Of a DNA stretch of 64,000 nucleotides, positions 1-7,764 are shown piece by piece. The stretch's first letter is position 1. Each line of letters opens with the position of its first letter. Both the position numbers and the translations under genes were made by a program. This DNA comes from JABMQB01 sp963677475 (GTDB lineage Bacteria > Bacteroidota > Bacteroidia > Bacteroidales > Prolixibacteraceae), in the NCBI GenBank assembly GCA_963677475.2, contig CAXXQD010000009.1, positions 227,728 to 291,727 on the forward strand, read 5' to 3'. The notes beneath the pieces are model-generated. The model did not search any database. It was given only the letters and a program-made list of their open reading frames with translations, and was not told where the DNA came from.

Positions 1-1
1 C

Positions 2-61
2 CTGTTGGATAAGAACACCGGGAAAATGTGGTTTCAAATCCGTTGGATTGAGAAGTCATAA
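2..61 (+). CDS. 3' end of an upstream protein gene (partial)
   Basis: The first bases read open in one plus-strand frame and close with TAA at 59-61, giving a basic, tryptophan-containing tail (ending MWFQIRWIEKS). It is followed by about 150 bases of AT-rich non-coding DNA before the antiporter gene. Only 19 codons are visible, so no family can be named, and the frame could be open by chance. Confidence 0.35.
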   Translation: MLDKNTGKMWFQIRWIEKS

Positions 62-209
62 CGCCGTTTCTCCATAGTTTAGAAAAAGATCATTAACCGG
101 TATTTGTACATTATTGTAAATTTCCTATTATTTGCCTGTGATAACTTTTCATCGCTGGATTTGTTCTCCTTATAAAACGATTTTGTAAATTGCTTTAAAA
201 GATTTTCCT

Positions 210-1499
210 ATGAATGCATATCTGTTGATTATTGGTTTGTGTGTGGTAATAATTTTTTCATTTTTTACCAACGTACTGGCAAAAAAGAAAAATATTCCCA
301 GCGTTTTGATACTTATAGTATTAGGTGTTGGAATACAGCAATTACTAAACTATTTTGGGCTTTCTGCCAATTTAATGGGAACGCTGGAAGTACTTGGAAT
401 TGTAGGTCTAATTATGATTGTGTTGGAGGCGGCGCTCGACCTGGAATTAAGCTGGGACCGCTGGCCAATTATCTGGAAATCGTTTACAATAGCCTCCCTA
501 TCACTTGGATTAACAAGTATTTTACTGGCATTGGTTATTCAATTACTGATACCAGGGACCGAGCTGATCTCGGCAATAATTTATGCAATCCCAGTGTCGA
601 TCATGAGTAGCGCGATTATTATTCCCAGTGTTGCGAACCTTGGGAAATATAAACGCGAATTTTTAATTTACGAAAGTACTTTCTCCGATATTCTTGGCAT
701 TATGGTCTTTTATTTCATTGTTGAAAATGTGGAGGTGGAAGGTATGCGCCAACTCAGTTTCGCCATTGGAAGCAATATTTTTATTACGATTGCCATTTCA
801 ATTATTCTCAGTTATGTAATGCTTTACATCATTCAGAAAATAAAAAGCGAAGCCAAATTTTTCCTGTTTTTGGCAGTACTGGTTCTGTTGTATGCGGTAG
901 GCAAAATGTTTCATTTATCATCGTTAATAATCATTTTGATGTTCGGAATGCTTTTGAGAAACCACAAAGTATTATTGTTTGGGAAGTTGGAAGAATGGTT
1001 GCACGACGATCGTATGGATATCCTTTTTGATCAGTTTAAAATGATTACTGTTGAAACATCTTTTTTAGTACGTACATTTTTCTTTGTGGTTTTTGGCATG
1101 AGCCTGCCCCTTTTGTCGCTCCTAAGCTGGAAGGTTTGGATTGTTAGTGTAGTTTTTCTGTTGATTACCTATGCACTGCGCTTTGGTTTGTTTTATGTTG
1201 TTGAACGAAAAGACACTATGCCACAGACCTTTATCGCACCTAAAGGGTTGATTTCAATTCTTTTGTTTTTTGCCATTCCTAAAGGATTAAAAACAGAGGG
1301 ATTTGAGAACGGGGTGTTGTTTGTCGTGATTATAGTTACCAGTATTATTATGGCTTGGGCGCTGATTAGTGCAGGGAAAGAAACAACCGAAGAAGCGGTT
1401 GAGATGGAAGTTGTAAACAATGAACCAAACAATGCTGATACAGGATTGTCGCAGGAAATTCCCGGTGGGCACATTGATTTTGATTATAAAGATGAATAA
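210..1499 (+). CDS. Cation:proton antiporter (CPA/NhaP type)
   Basis: A 429-residue inner-membrane protein that should exchange Na+ or K+ for H+ to control internal pH and salt. Almost the whole chain is hydrophobic, with about a dozen predicted membrane segments. The first spans residues 3-22, followed by a Lys-rich cytoplasmic turn (AKKKN). The acidic stretch LEAALDLELSWDRW near residue 75 resembles the ion-binding helix region of CPA antiporters. The last 40 residues are a soluble acidic tail with no RCK/TrkA domain. The ATG at 210 begins directly with a membrane segment, as expected. It is followed 50 bases later by dinB on the same strand, but nothing shows a functional link. Ion specificity cannot be read from the sequence. 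Confidence 0.85.
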   Translation: MNAYLLIIGLCVVIIFSFFTNVLAKKKNIPSVLILIVLGVGIQQLLNYFGLSANLMGTLEVLGIVGLIMIVLEAALDLELSWDRWPIIWKSFTIASLSLGLTSILLALVIQLLIPGTELISAIIYAIPVSIMSSAIIIPSVANLGKYKREFLIYESTFSDILGIMVFYFIVENVEVEGMRQLSFAIGSNIFITIAISIILSYVMLYIIQKIKSEAKFFLFLAVLVLLYAVGKMFHLSSLIIILMFGMLLRNHKVLLFGKLEEWLHDDRMDILFDQFKMITVETSFLVRTFFFVVFGMSLPLLSLLSWKVWIVSVVFLLITYALRFGLFYVVERKDTMPQTFIAPKGLISILLFFAIPKGLKTEGFENGVLFVVIIVTSIIMAWALISAGKETTEEAVEMEVVNNEPNNADTGLSQEIPGGHIDFDYKDE

Positions 1500-1549
1500 A
1501 AAAGGAATGAATTTTAACTGCTTTTTAAGAGGTTTAAGTTTATTCGAAT

Positions 1550-2620
1550 ATGCCTGAAATCCGAAAAATTATCCATATCGACATGGATGCTTTTTTTGCA
1601 TCGATTGAGCAACGTGATCACCCTGAACTTAGGGGTAAACCTGTTGCGGTTGGTGGGGACAGTGATCGCGGGGTGGTTGCCGCGGCAAGTTACGAAGCCC
1701 GTACTTATGGCGTTCGGTCGGCAATGTCATCGAGGGTTGCTGCCAAAAAATGCCCGGACCTGATTTTTGTTCGTCCCCGCTTTGAAGCCTATAAATCTGT
1801 TTCGAAACAAATCCAGGAAATTTTTCATTTATACACCGATTTAGTGGAACCTTTGTCGCTTGATGAGGCTTTTTTAGATGTGACTTATTCGAAGCTGGGA
1901 CCACCATCGGCAACATTAATTGCGAAGGAAATAAAAAACCGGATTAAGGAAGAAACCGGATTAATTGCTTCGGCGGGCGTTTCGTACAACAAATTTCTCG
2001 CAAAAATTGCTTCCGTCATGGATAAGCCTGATGGTTTGTATGTCATCCACCCGAAAGAAGCCATTGAATTTATTGAGAAGTTGGAGGTGAAAAAGTTTTT
2101 TGGGATTGGCAAAGTTACTGCACGAAAATTAAATGAAATAGGGGTGTGGTTCGGAAAGGAGCTGAAGTTTCTTGACAGGATGGAATTGAACCGTTTGTTT
2201 GGGAAAGCCGGCAATTATTATTACGACATTGTGCGCGGAATAGATAACCGTCCGGTTGCACCATCAAGGGAACGAAAGTCGGTAGGGGCGGAGAATACGT
2301 TTTCAACGGACTTGTACCAAACTGAGCAACTTCTGGTCGAAATAAAAGATATTACCAATACCTTGTGGAAGCGTTTGGAACGATCCGGGAAATCGGGACG
2401 GACATTGACCCTTAAAGTGAAGTTTTCTGATTTTGAGCAAATCACCCGAAGCAAAACTTTCCCGGTTTTTCTCGATTCGTCGGGAAGCATATTTAACGAG
2501 GCAAAGTCCTTGTTGAAAAAAGAAGGTCCACTGCCCAAAGGGGTTCGCTTGCTTGGGCTAACGGTTTCAAATTTTGAGGAGCTGGAGAAAAAACCAGTCC
2601 AGTTAGTATTGGATTTCTAA
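1550..2620 (+). CDS. dinB: DNA polymerase IV (Y-family)
   Basis: Error-prone translesion polymerase that extends primers past damaged template bases. The Y-family signatures are intact. The first metal-binding aspartates lie in HIDMDAFFASIEQRD (D11 and D13), and the second catalytic pair in SLDEAFLDV (D105 and E106). A helix-hairpin-helix thumb (KFFGIGKVTARKL) follows, then a little-finger domain. The C terminus ends QLVLDF, a good match to the hydrophobic peptide that docks on the beta sliding clamp. The length of 356 residues is normal for the family. It converges with mutS2, whose stop codon lies only 17 bases downstream on the other strand. No SOS-type operator was recognised upstream. 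Confidence 0.95.
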   Translation: MPEIRKIIHIDMDAFFASIEQRDHPELRGKPVAVGGDSDRGVVAAASYEARTYGVRSAMSSRVAAKKCPDLIFVRPRFEAYKSVSKQIQEIFHLYTDLVEPLSLDEAFLDVTYSKLGPPSATLIAKEIKNRIKEETGLIASAGVSYNKFLAKIASVMDKPDGLYVIHPKEAIEFIEKLEVKKFFGIGKVTARKLNEIGVWFGKELKFLDRMELNRLFGKAGNYYYDIVRGIDNRPVAPSRERKSVGAENTFSTDLYQTEQLLVEIKDITNTLWKRLERSGKSGRTLTLKVKFSDFEQITRSKTFPVFLDSSGSIFNEAKSLLKKEGPLPKGVRLLGLTVSNFEELEKKPVQLVLDF

Positions 2621-2637
2621 GGTACACATTTTGATTG

Positions 2638-5130
2638 CTAAAGCGACAAATTCACAATGGTAATTCCTGAGCCTCCAAACTGAACGTGCTCATCTTTAAA
2701 ACTTTTGACCATTGCCTCTGTTCTGAGGTACTCACGAATGGTTTCTTTTAATATGCCATTCCCTTTTCCGTGCAATATCCTTAACTGGTTTTTATCGAGC
2801 ATGATAGCTTCGTCAATAAATTCCTGAATGGTTGCAAGGGCTTCTTCCACACGTTGCCCGCGAATGTCAATTTCGGCTTTGAAGTTTAATTTTTTCTCGC
2901 TGAGCGTTTTCGTAACATTCGCATAGGTTTTGTTTTGTCCACGGGCAGCTTTTTTTGCTTCGTTATTGCTCACCTTTTCCACTTTATTTCGTGGCATGGT
3001 TGTGATCAGTTGCCCGAATGCCACCACAGCATTTTTGGCATTAATCTGCATCAGTTCTCCAATGGTGTCTTGCCCGATTATGCGTACTTTATCGCCCGCT
3101 TCCAATTCAACTACCTTGCTTTTTTCAACTTGCTCTTTTTTCTCCCTGGGGAGTTCAGGGCGTTTCTCATTCCTTTTTTTCTCTTTTGCCCGAAGCCTTT
3201 TTATCTTTTCTTCAATTTTTGGATCGCTATGAACCGTATTGGTATTGACATCTTTTTTAAGCAATTCCATCTCCTCCCGCAGCTTTTTGGTTTTTTCTTT
3301 TTCAGCCTGCGATTTTCGGATCTCGGAAATGGTATTCTCAATCTTTTTGTTTACATCCGCAAGCAATTGTGCAGCTTCTTCTTTGGCTGCTTTTATGATT
3401 TCTTTGCGTTGTTTTTCTGCTTCGAGAAGCTCTTTTTCATAATTTTCGGCAAGGCCGTCCAGTGTTTTTTCCACTTTCCTGATCCGTTGCCGTTTCCCTT
3501 CCCAATACCTTTTGTCCCTAACGATGTCTTTCAGGTTTTTATCGTAATCGATGTGTTTTTTCCCCACTTTATTGGAAGCATCTTCCAGGATCGATTCGGG
3601 CAAGCCAATTTTACGCGCTATTTCAAATGCAAAAGAACTGCCAGGTTTACCAATTTCCAACTGGAAAAGCGGGTTCATCTTATGCGAATCGTACAACATC
3701 GCCCCGTTTTCAATTCCATCTGCCGAAGAGGCAAAATGTTTCAAATTTGTGTAGTGGGTAGTGATGATTCCAAAGGTTCCGTTCTGGTTGAGCTGGTTTA
3801 AAATTGCTTCGGCTATGGCGCCACCAAGCATTGGCTCGGTACCCGTTCCAAATTCATCGATTAATACCAGCGTTTTATCGTTGCTGTTTCGCACAAAATG
3901 CTTCATGTTCATCAGGTGCGAACTGTAGGTACTTAAATCGTTCTCAATGGATTGCTCATCGCCAATGTCGATGAAAATCTGGTCGAAAACCCCACTCAGG
4001 CTGCCCGTCTGAACAGGGATTAAAAGTCCGCATTGCAACATGTATTGAAGCAAACCAACAGTTTTTAGGCACACTGATTTTCCCCCGGCATTTGGACCAG
4101 ATATTAAAACAATATGTTTCTCGGGAGAGAGGGTAATATTTAAAGGTACGATTTCGCGGTTTTCTTTTCGTAAAGACAGCATCAACAGTGGATGGACAGC
4201 TTTTTTCCAATCCATCTCCAGTGTTTCCGAGATTTCAGGTTTAATGGCATCAAAATCGATTGCCATCGATGCTTTTGCCCGGATAAAATCAATTTCGCCC
4301 AAGAATTCATAGGAGTATTTTAGCTCATCGATATATGGGCGCAGGTCGTTCGAAAAATCAACCAGTATTTTTATTATTTCCCTTCGTTCTGCATTTTCCA
4401 ATTCCATCAACTCATTGTTCATCTCCACAATTTCGTTGGGCTCTATATACGATGTTTTCCCGGTGGCCGATGAATCGTAAACAATTCCGGAAAGCTTCCT
4501 TTTATTGGACGATGAAATCGGTATAACCGAGCGTCCATCACGAATTGAGATGGAAACACCCTCATCAACCCAACCATCGGCTTGTGCTTTTTTTAGGATA
4601 GCGTGCAAACGTTTTGAGATATTCGTATTATGCGTTGTAATTGACTTGCGGATGTTCGCCAACTCGGGGGTAGCATTGTCTTTAATCTTTCCGTTTTTTG
4701 TTAGGATGGCATCAACACGTGTGTAGATATAAGGAAAAACCTGCACAAACGACGCTTTCTTCTTCAATACAGGGTAGGCGGTATCTTCCTGTTTGCTGAA
4801 AAAATTCACAATGGCACGGACCGTTTCAAGGGACCTTTTCAGGTCATAAACCTCCGAAATTTCCAGAAACCTGCCTTCCAGCCTGATTTTGTTCAGGGCT
4901 TCGCGAACGTCAAAAAAATTGTTGGTTGGGAAGTTATCGTATTCTTGTAATATTCTGTAAAATTCTTCGGTTTCGCTATGGAGGGTTTCAATCTGTGGGG
5001 TATTGTATAAAAACTTAATTTCTTCCACCAAATCCCTGCCCAGTGAACTTAAACATTTGTTGCTCAAAAGTTCACGGATTTTGTCAAATCCTATTTTTGC
5101 TTCAAAATTATTGGGATAAATGCCCTGCAT
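2638..5130 (-). CDS. mutS2: Endonuclease MutS2 with Smr domain
   Basis: An 830-residue MutS-family ATPase without the mismatch-reading domain I, as in MutS2. It is known to suppress recombination or to act on stalled, collided ribosomes. The Walker A loop GPNAGGKSVCLKT lies near residues 345-357, with downstream LVLIDEFGTGTEP Walker B/signature sequence. A long charged coiled coil runs from about 540 to 680. The C-terminal 75 residues form an Smr nuclease domain (DIRGQRVEEAL and LRILHGKGNGILKE). The ATG at 5130 is preceded by a good -7 box at 5146-5153. The gene is monocistronic and next to the repeat/IS region. Confidence 0.96.
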   Translation of the reverse strand: MQGIYPNNFEAKIGFDKIRELLSNKCLSSLGRDLVEEIKFLYNTPQIETLHSETEEFYRILQEYDNFPTNNFFDVREALNKIRLEGRFLEISEVYDLKRSLETVRAIVNFFSKQEDTAYPVLKKKASFVQVFPYIYTRVDAILTKNGKIKDNATPELANIRKSITTHNTNISKRLHAILKKAQADGWVDEGVSISIRDGRSVIPISSSNKRKLSGIVYDSSATGKTSYIEPNEIVEMNNELMELENAERREIIKILVDFSNDLRPYIDELKYSYEFLGEIDFIRAKASMAIDFDAIKPEISETLEMDWKKAVHPLLMLSLRKENREIVPLNITLSPEKHIVLISGPNAGGKSVCLKTVGLLQYMLQCGLLIPVQTGSLSGVFDQIFIDIGDEQSIENDLSTYSSHLMNMKHFVRNSNDKTLVLIDEFGTGTEPMLGGAIAEAILNQLNQNGTFGIITTHYTNLKHFASSADGIENGAMLYDSHKMNPLFQLEIGKPGSSFAFEIARKIGLPESILEDASNKVGKKHIDYDKNLKDIVRDKRYWEGKRQRIRKVEKTLDGLAENYEKELLEAEKQRKEIIKAAKEEAAQLLADVNKKIENTISEIRKSQAEKEKTKKLREEMELLKKDVNTNTVHSDPKIEEKIKRLRAKEKKRNEKRPELPREKKEQVEKSKVVELEAGDKVRIIGQDTIGELMQINAKNAVVAFGQLITTMPRNKVEKVSNNEAKKAARGQNKTYANVTKTLSEKKLNFKAEIDIRGQRVEEALATIQEFIDEAIMLDKNQLRILHGKGNGILKETIREYLRTEAMVKSFKDEHVQFGGSGITIVNLSL

Positions 5131-5145
5131 AATTCAAATTTTTCA

Positions 5146-5153
5146 CAAAAGTA
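5146..5153 (-). promoter_or_regulatory. -7 box of the mutS2 promoter
   Basis: On the minus strand this reads TACTTTTG, an exact match to the Bacteroidota sigma -7 consensus TAnnTTTG. It lies 15 bases upstream of the mutS2 ATG, so the leader would be very short (about 8-10 bases). No convincing -33 TTTG was identified. Confidence 0.5.
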
Positions 5154-5335
5154 ATCAAAGAGTATGAATGACAAAAAAAGAGTAGTGAGATGTGAGTCAA
5201 GAGTAAATAGAATAATTGATTTTTTATTCATTATTCAGATAACTGGCTGGTTTTGTATTTAGTGAACAGTCACAGTTTTCAAATCTTTACTTAAGTTGTA
5301 TTCGGCATGCAGCCACACATTGTATTATTTTACAG

Positions 5336-5364
5336 TCCCTCTTGGAAAAGAGGGATTTAGGGAG
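5336..5364 (+). repeat. REP-like palindrome, G/A-rich variant
   Basis: TCCCTCTT pairs with AAGAGGGA around a GGAA loop, followed by TTTAGGGAG. The plan (hairpin with C-rich then G-rich arm, a short AT linker, then a second G run) is the same as that of the palindromes at 7205-7239, 7463-7497 and 29561-29592, although the sequence differs. Confidence 0.55.
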
Positions 5365-5440
5365 ATTGACTTTGGTATTCTTTTAAAGTCTTTCTAAAGA
5401 GGTTAAATTTAAAAAAATCCTCCTGTATTCCCCCTTTTAT

Positions 5441-5458
5441 AACTAATCTTTATACACA
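5441..5458 (+). repeat. Left terminal inverted repeat of IS copy A
   Basis: AACTAATCTTTATACACA, matching the reverse complement of 6951-6968 at all 18 positions. The CTA at 5443-5445 is also the stop codon (TAG) of the transposase. Confidence 0.9.
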
Positions 5459-6900
5459 TCTTTTATTGCAATTTCATAGCCTTTGGCTAATATATTAAAG
5501 GCAGCCAGTCCATTCTTGATTGTTATATAGCCTGGTGGTCCATGTGAACTATATCCACTCCAATTATCTAAGCGAGCAAGAATCCAAGCAGCCCATGCCA
5601 TACTGTTTCTATAATAAGGATTCTTTTGCTTTGTGGTTTTACCTTCAACTTGTAAAAGCAACATTGAAAGGAGCTTTAATTCTGCATTTGTAAATTGGGC
5701 ACTTGCATTAATATTTAAGTCAGGCTGATCGATTGCATGCTTTAAGTTCATTAACGATATGGCTATCTGAAGAGACAAGACTGTCAGCTTTTTTAATGCT
5801 GATCCAGAACCCATTTGAGCGGATTCAACCTCCAAACCTTTGGTTTTCATAACTCTAAAAAGCTCTTCAATAAGCCACCTGTCTTTGTACCATTTAATAC
5901 ATGAGATTGCATCAGCTGGCCCTTGTATTGAATGAGTTGTTAATAGCCTCCACAATATCGGTCCTTCTCCTTCCGGGATTGATGTAGGGACTTCTCTAGC
6001 TTCAATAGCCCAAAGTTCCACATGACCGGGGTATTTTTTTACATCACACTTTGAAGGCCTAAGAAGTTTTACATTAGCATATCTAACCTCAATTGATATG
6101 TTCCTTGACTTTCTTTTATTATTACCTTTAAGACTCAGGCTGTATTGGCATTCAACATTTTTTTGAGCCAGAGTTTTATAAAGTTTTTCTTCAGATTTGT
6201 AAAGTTTTCGGTCGGATCGGGATCTAACTAAAATATGAGTTTTATGATCCGGAATATCTACAAACTCTTCATATATATCAGATTCCCTATCGCCAATAAT
6301 TGTTACCATAGGAGCTTTAGATAGGACTTCCTTGCTTTTCATTGCAGACTCAATCCATCGGTATGATTCTTTTTCTGTAATGGGTAAGCATTGATAGTTT
6401 CGTTCATGTTTATTCTTGCCTCCTTTTTCTCTATTCCATATATGAACATTTGAAAAACCTAATAGAGTGCGGGACGCAGCATCTACTGCCAATGATGGGT
6501 GGCAAAAGAAACCATTCTGATATTTTAATCTAACCGGGCCAATATCTTTATCATCAGCATCAATGCGCCCTGTAAGCCCAGCATAGTTTATTTCAGTGGT
6601 ATCCTGAATAGACAGTACGTGCTTGCATTCCAAATTTGCTTTGCAAGTATTGTATAATCCCAAAGAAAGGTCTTCATAACTATAGCTTTTATTGTTAAGC
6701 ATCCTATAGGCTCCTATTTTATCTGATAGTGTCGAACTAAATTTATTGACAACTGCTTTTCCAAAGTTAAACATATCAACCATGATTTTATCCGCTCTTT
6801 TTTCAAGTCTTGAATCTGGCAAAAAACCATTAAAAACACCCTCTATATCTCTGATTACCACACCTTTAATATACAAAAATAAAATTGAACCAGCAAGCAT
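5443..6900 (-). CDS. IS4-family transposase (Tn5-like)
   Basis: DDE transposase that cuts and pastes the surrounding element. An N-terminal Tn5-type DNA-binding region is followed by the catalytic core. The core has D100 (SIQDTTE), D204 (IIGDRESD) and the IS4 signature Y-x2-R-x3-E-x6-K at Y338, R341, E345 and K352. A Tn5-type C-terminal domain ends with SHGPPGYITIKNGL. An in-frame ATG at 7020 would lie outside the inverted repeat, in flanking aroE-derived DNA, so the ATG at 6900 (485 residues) is preferred. A GTG at 6861 aligns best with the start of the sister transposase. The coding frame is intact, so the element may be active. Confidence 0.9.
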   Translation of the reverse strand: MLAGSILFLYIKGVVIRDIEGVFNGFLPDSRLEKRADKIMVDMFNFGKAVVNKFSSTLSDKIGAYRMLNNKSYSYEDLSLGLYNTCKANLECKHVLSIQDTTEINYAGLTGRIDADDKDIGPVRLKYQNGFFCHPSLAVDAASRTLLGFSNVHIWNREKGGKNKHERNYQCLPITEKESYRWIESAMKSKEVLSKAPMVTIIGDRESDIYEEFVDIPDHKTHILVRSRSDRKLYKSEEKLYKTLAQKNVECQYSLSLKGNNKRKSRNISIEVRYANVKLLRPSKCDVKKYPGHVELWAIEAREVPTSIPEGEGPILWRLLTTHSIQGPADAISCIKWYKDRWLIEELFRVMKTKGLEVESAQMGSGSALKKLTVLSLQIAISLMNLKHAIDQPDLNINASAQFTNAELKLLSMLLLQVEGKTTKQKNPYYRNSMAWAAWILARLDNWSGYSSHGPPGYITIKNGLAAFNILAKGYEIAIKDVYKD

Positions 6901-6950
6901 ATGATGCTGATAATCAGGCTTCTGTATTGTTTTTTCTTTTGTCTGATATT

Positions 6951-6968
6951 TGTGTATAAAGATTAGTT
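6951..6968 (-). repeat. Right terminal inverted repeat of IS copy A
   Basis: TGTGTATAAAGATTAGTT, the exact reverse complement of the left end at 5441-5458. It is followed directly by TATAAAGGGGG, the right half of the target palindrome. Confidence 0.9.
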
Positions 6969-6974
6969 TATAAA

Positions 6975-7232
6975 GGGGGATGGACTTATATGTATAATTT
7001 AGCGGTTCCATATTTCCCATGATTTAAGGGCTTGGTTAAGCAACATGTCGTAGCCATTTTTTGTGGCAGCGCCTACTTTATTTCCATAACTTAGAAAGAT
7101 GGTTACCTCGGGGTTGTAATCCAGGTTGAACAAAAGGTGTTTGTCGCTTAGGTACTCATAGGGTATAGTAGGGAAAGTTTCTCCTTTTGGGTAAGTTGAA
7201 AAAAATCCCCCTGTATTCCCCCTTTTAAAAAA
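6975..7232. repeat. 258-bp tandem repeat unit 1
   Basis: Starts at the G run of the palindrome interrupted by IS copy A and ends just before the next G run at 7233. It contains a 198-bp 3' end of aroE in minus orientation, about 20 bases of aroE downstream sequence and a palindrome left arm. The period to the next unit is exactly 258 bp with no gaps. Confidence 0.9.
6999..7196 (-). pseudogene. aroE 3' fragment 1 (66 codons, open)
   Basis: Translates in frame from TYPKGETFPTIPYEYLSDKH to the stop and matches the C terminus of the AroE encoded at 9351-9548. Differences include N for D, SY for GH and a terminal R in place of Q. There is no start codon or upstream domain, so it cannot make shikimate dehydrogenase by itself. 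Homology to aroE ends sharply at 7196, where the palindromic linker begins. Confidence 0.9.
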
Positions 7233-7239
7233 GGGGGAT
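7205..7239. repeat. REP-like palindrome between units 1 and 2
   Basis: Reads as a C5 run, the linker TGTATT, then the near-palindrome CCCCCTTTTAAAAAAGGGGG and AT. It is intact here. The same palindrome is split by insertion sequences at the left and right ends of the array. Confidence 0.8.
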
Positions 7240-7490
7240 GGACTTATATGTATAATTTAGCGGTTCCAAATTTCCCAGGATTTAAGGGCTTGGTTAAGCA
7301 GCATTTCGTAGCCATTTTTTGTTGTGGCGCCTACCTTGTTGCCTTTTCCTAGAAATACGGTTACTTTGGGGTTGTAACCCAGGTTGAACAACGGGTGTTT
7401 GTCGCTTAGGTACTCATATGGTATAGTAGGGAAGGTTTCTCCTTCTGGGTAAGTTGAAAAAAATCCCCCTGTATTCCCCCTTTTAAAAAA
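7233..7490. repeat. 258-bp tandem repeat unit 2
   Basis: Same layout and exact period as its neighbours but the most diverged of the three. Clusters of changes lie between about 7321 and 7400, while the palindrome and the linker at the edges are identical to unit 3. Confidence 0.9.
7257..7454 (-). pseudogene. aroE 3' fragment 2 (66 codons, open, diverged)
   Basis: In frame from TYPEGETFPTIPYEY to the stop, with several substitutions compared with the genomic AroE tail (for example VFLGKGNKVGATTKNG in place of IFLGHGNKVGAATKNG). The frame is intact and the changes are of the kind seen between functional homologues. No start codon is present. Confidence 0.88.
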
Positions 7491-7497
7491 GGGGGAT
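7463..7497. repeat. REP-like palindrome between units 2 and 3
   Basis: Identical in sequence to the palindrome at 7205-7239 and displaced by exactly 258 bp. It is intact, with no insertion. Confidence 0.8.
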
Positions 7498-7746
7498 GGA
7501 CTTATATGTATAATTTAGCGGTTCCAAATTTTACATGATTTAAGGGCTTGGTTAAGCAGCATTTAGTAGCCATTTTTTGTGGCGGCGCCTACTTTATTTC
7601 CATGACCTAGAAAGATGGTTACTTCGGGGTTGTAATCCAGGTCGAACAAAAGATGTTTGTTGCTTAGGTACTCATAGGGTATAGTAGGGAAGGTTTCTCC
7701 TTCTGGGTAAGTTGAAAAAAATCCCCCTGTATTCCCCCTTTTAAAA
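7491..7746. repeat. 258-bp tandem repeat unit 3 (right end cut by IS copy B)
   Basis: Third unit with the same period. Its right palindrome is interrupted at 7746 by the second insertion sequence and resumes at 9319, followed by the genuine aroE 3' end. Before that insertion the array would have been four units in register, the last being the live gene. Confidence 0.88.
7515..7712 (-). pseudogene. aroE 3' fragment 3 (with premature stop)
   Basis: In frame from TYPEGETFPTIPYEY, but the GAA codon after NGY has become TAA, and the tail has further changes (SCKIWNR for SWEIWNR). It is therefore decaying, unlike fragments 1 and 2. Confidence 0.88.
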
Positions 7747-7764
7747 AACTACCCTTTATACACA
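7747..7764 (+). repeat. Left terminal inverted repeat of IS copy B
   Basis: AACTACCCTTTATACACA. The CTA at 7749-7751 doubles as the transposase stop codon, as in copy A. Confidence 0.9.

Larger units (their letters stand above)
5131..5440. other. Intergenic region with REP-like hairpin, before the first IS
   Basis: There is no coding capacity. After the mutS2 promoter the stretch is AT-rich and contains a perfect 8-bp stem with a GGAA loop at 5336-5355, then TTTAGGGAG. It ends with the left half of a C-rich palindrome at 5417-5440 that is interrupted by the insertion sequence. Confidence 0.7.
5441..6968 (-). mobile_element. IS4-family insertion sequence, copy A (1528 bp)
   Basis: The element is bounded by perfect 18-bp terminal inverted repeats, AACTAATCTTTATACACA at 5441-5458 and its reverse complement at 6951-6968. 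It carries one transposase gene on the minus strand whose stop codon lies inside the left inverted repeat. It sits inside a palindrome: the left flank ends CCCCCTTTTAT and the right flank begins TATAAAGGGGG. The direct repeat at the ends is short and ambiguous (TAT). Confidence 0.9.

Noticed and set aside
2935..3801. 288-codon open frame on the plus strand inside mutS2
   Set aside because: It is antisense to the well-conserved MutS2 coiled coil and Smr linker. Its Phe-rich composition is what one expects opposite Lys/Glu-rich codons. No family features or start signals.
6898..7020. N-terminal extension of the first transposase to an ATG at 7020
   Set aside because: It would run across the inverted repeat and into aroE-derived flanking DNA; the sister transposase lacks it.
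6975..7746. CRISPR array or integron-like cassette array as explanation for the 258-bp repeats
   Set aside because: Units are long, contiguous and contain gene fragments rather than unique spacers; no cas genes, attC-type sites or integrase in view.
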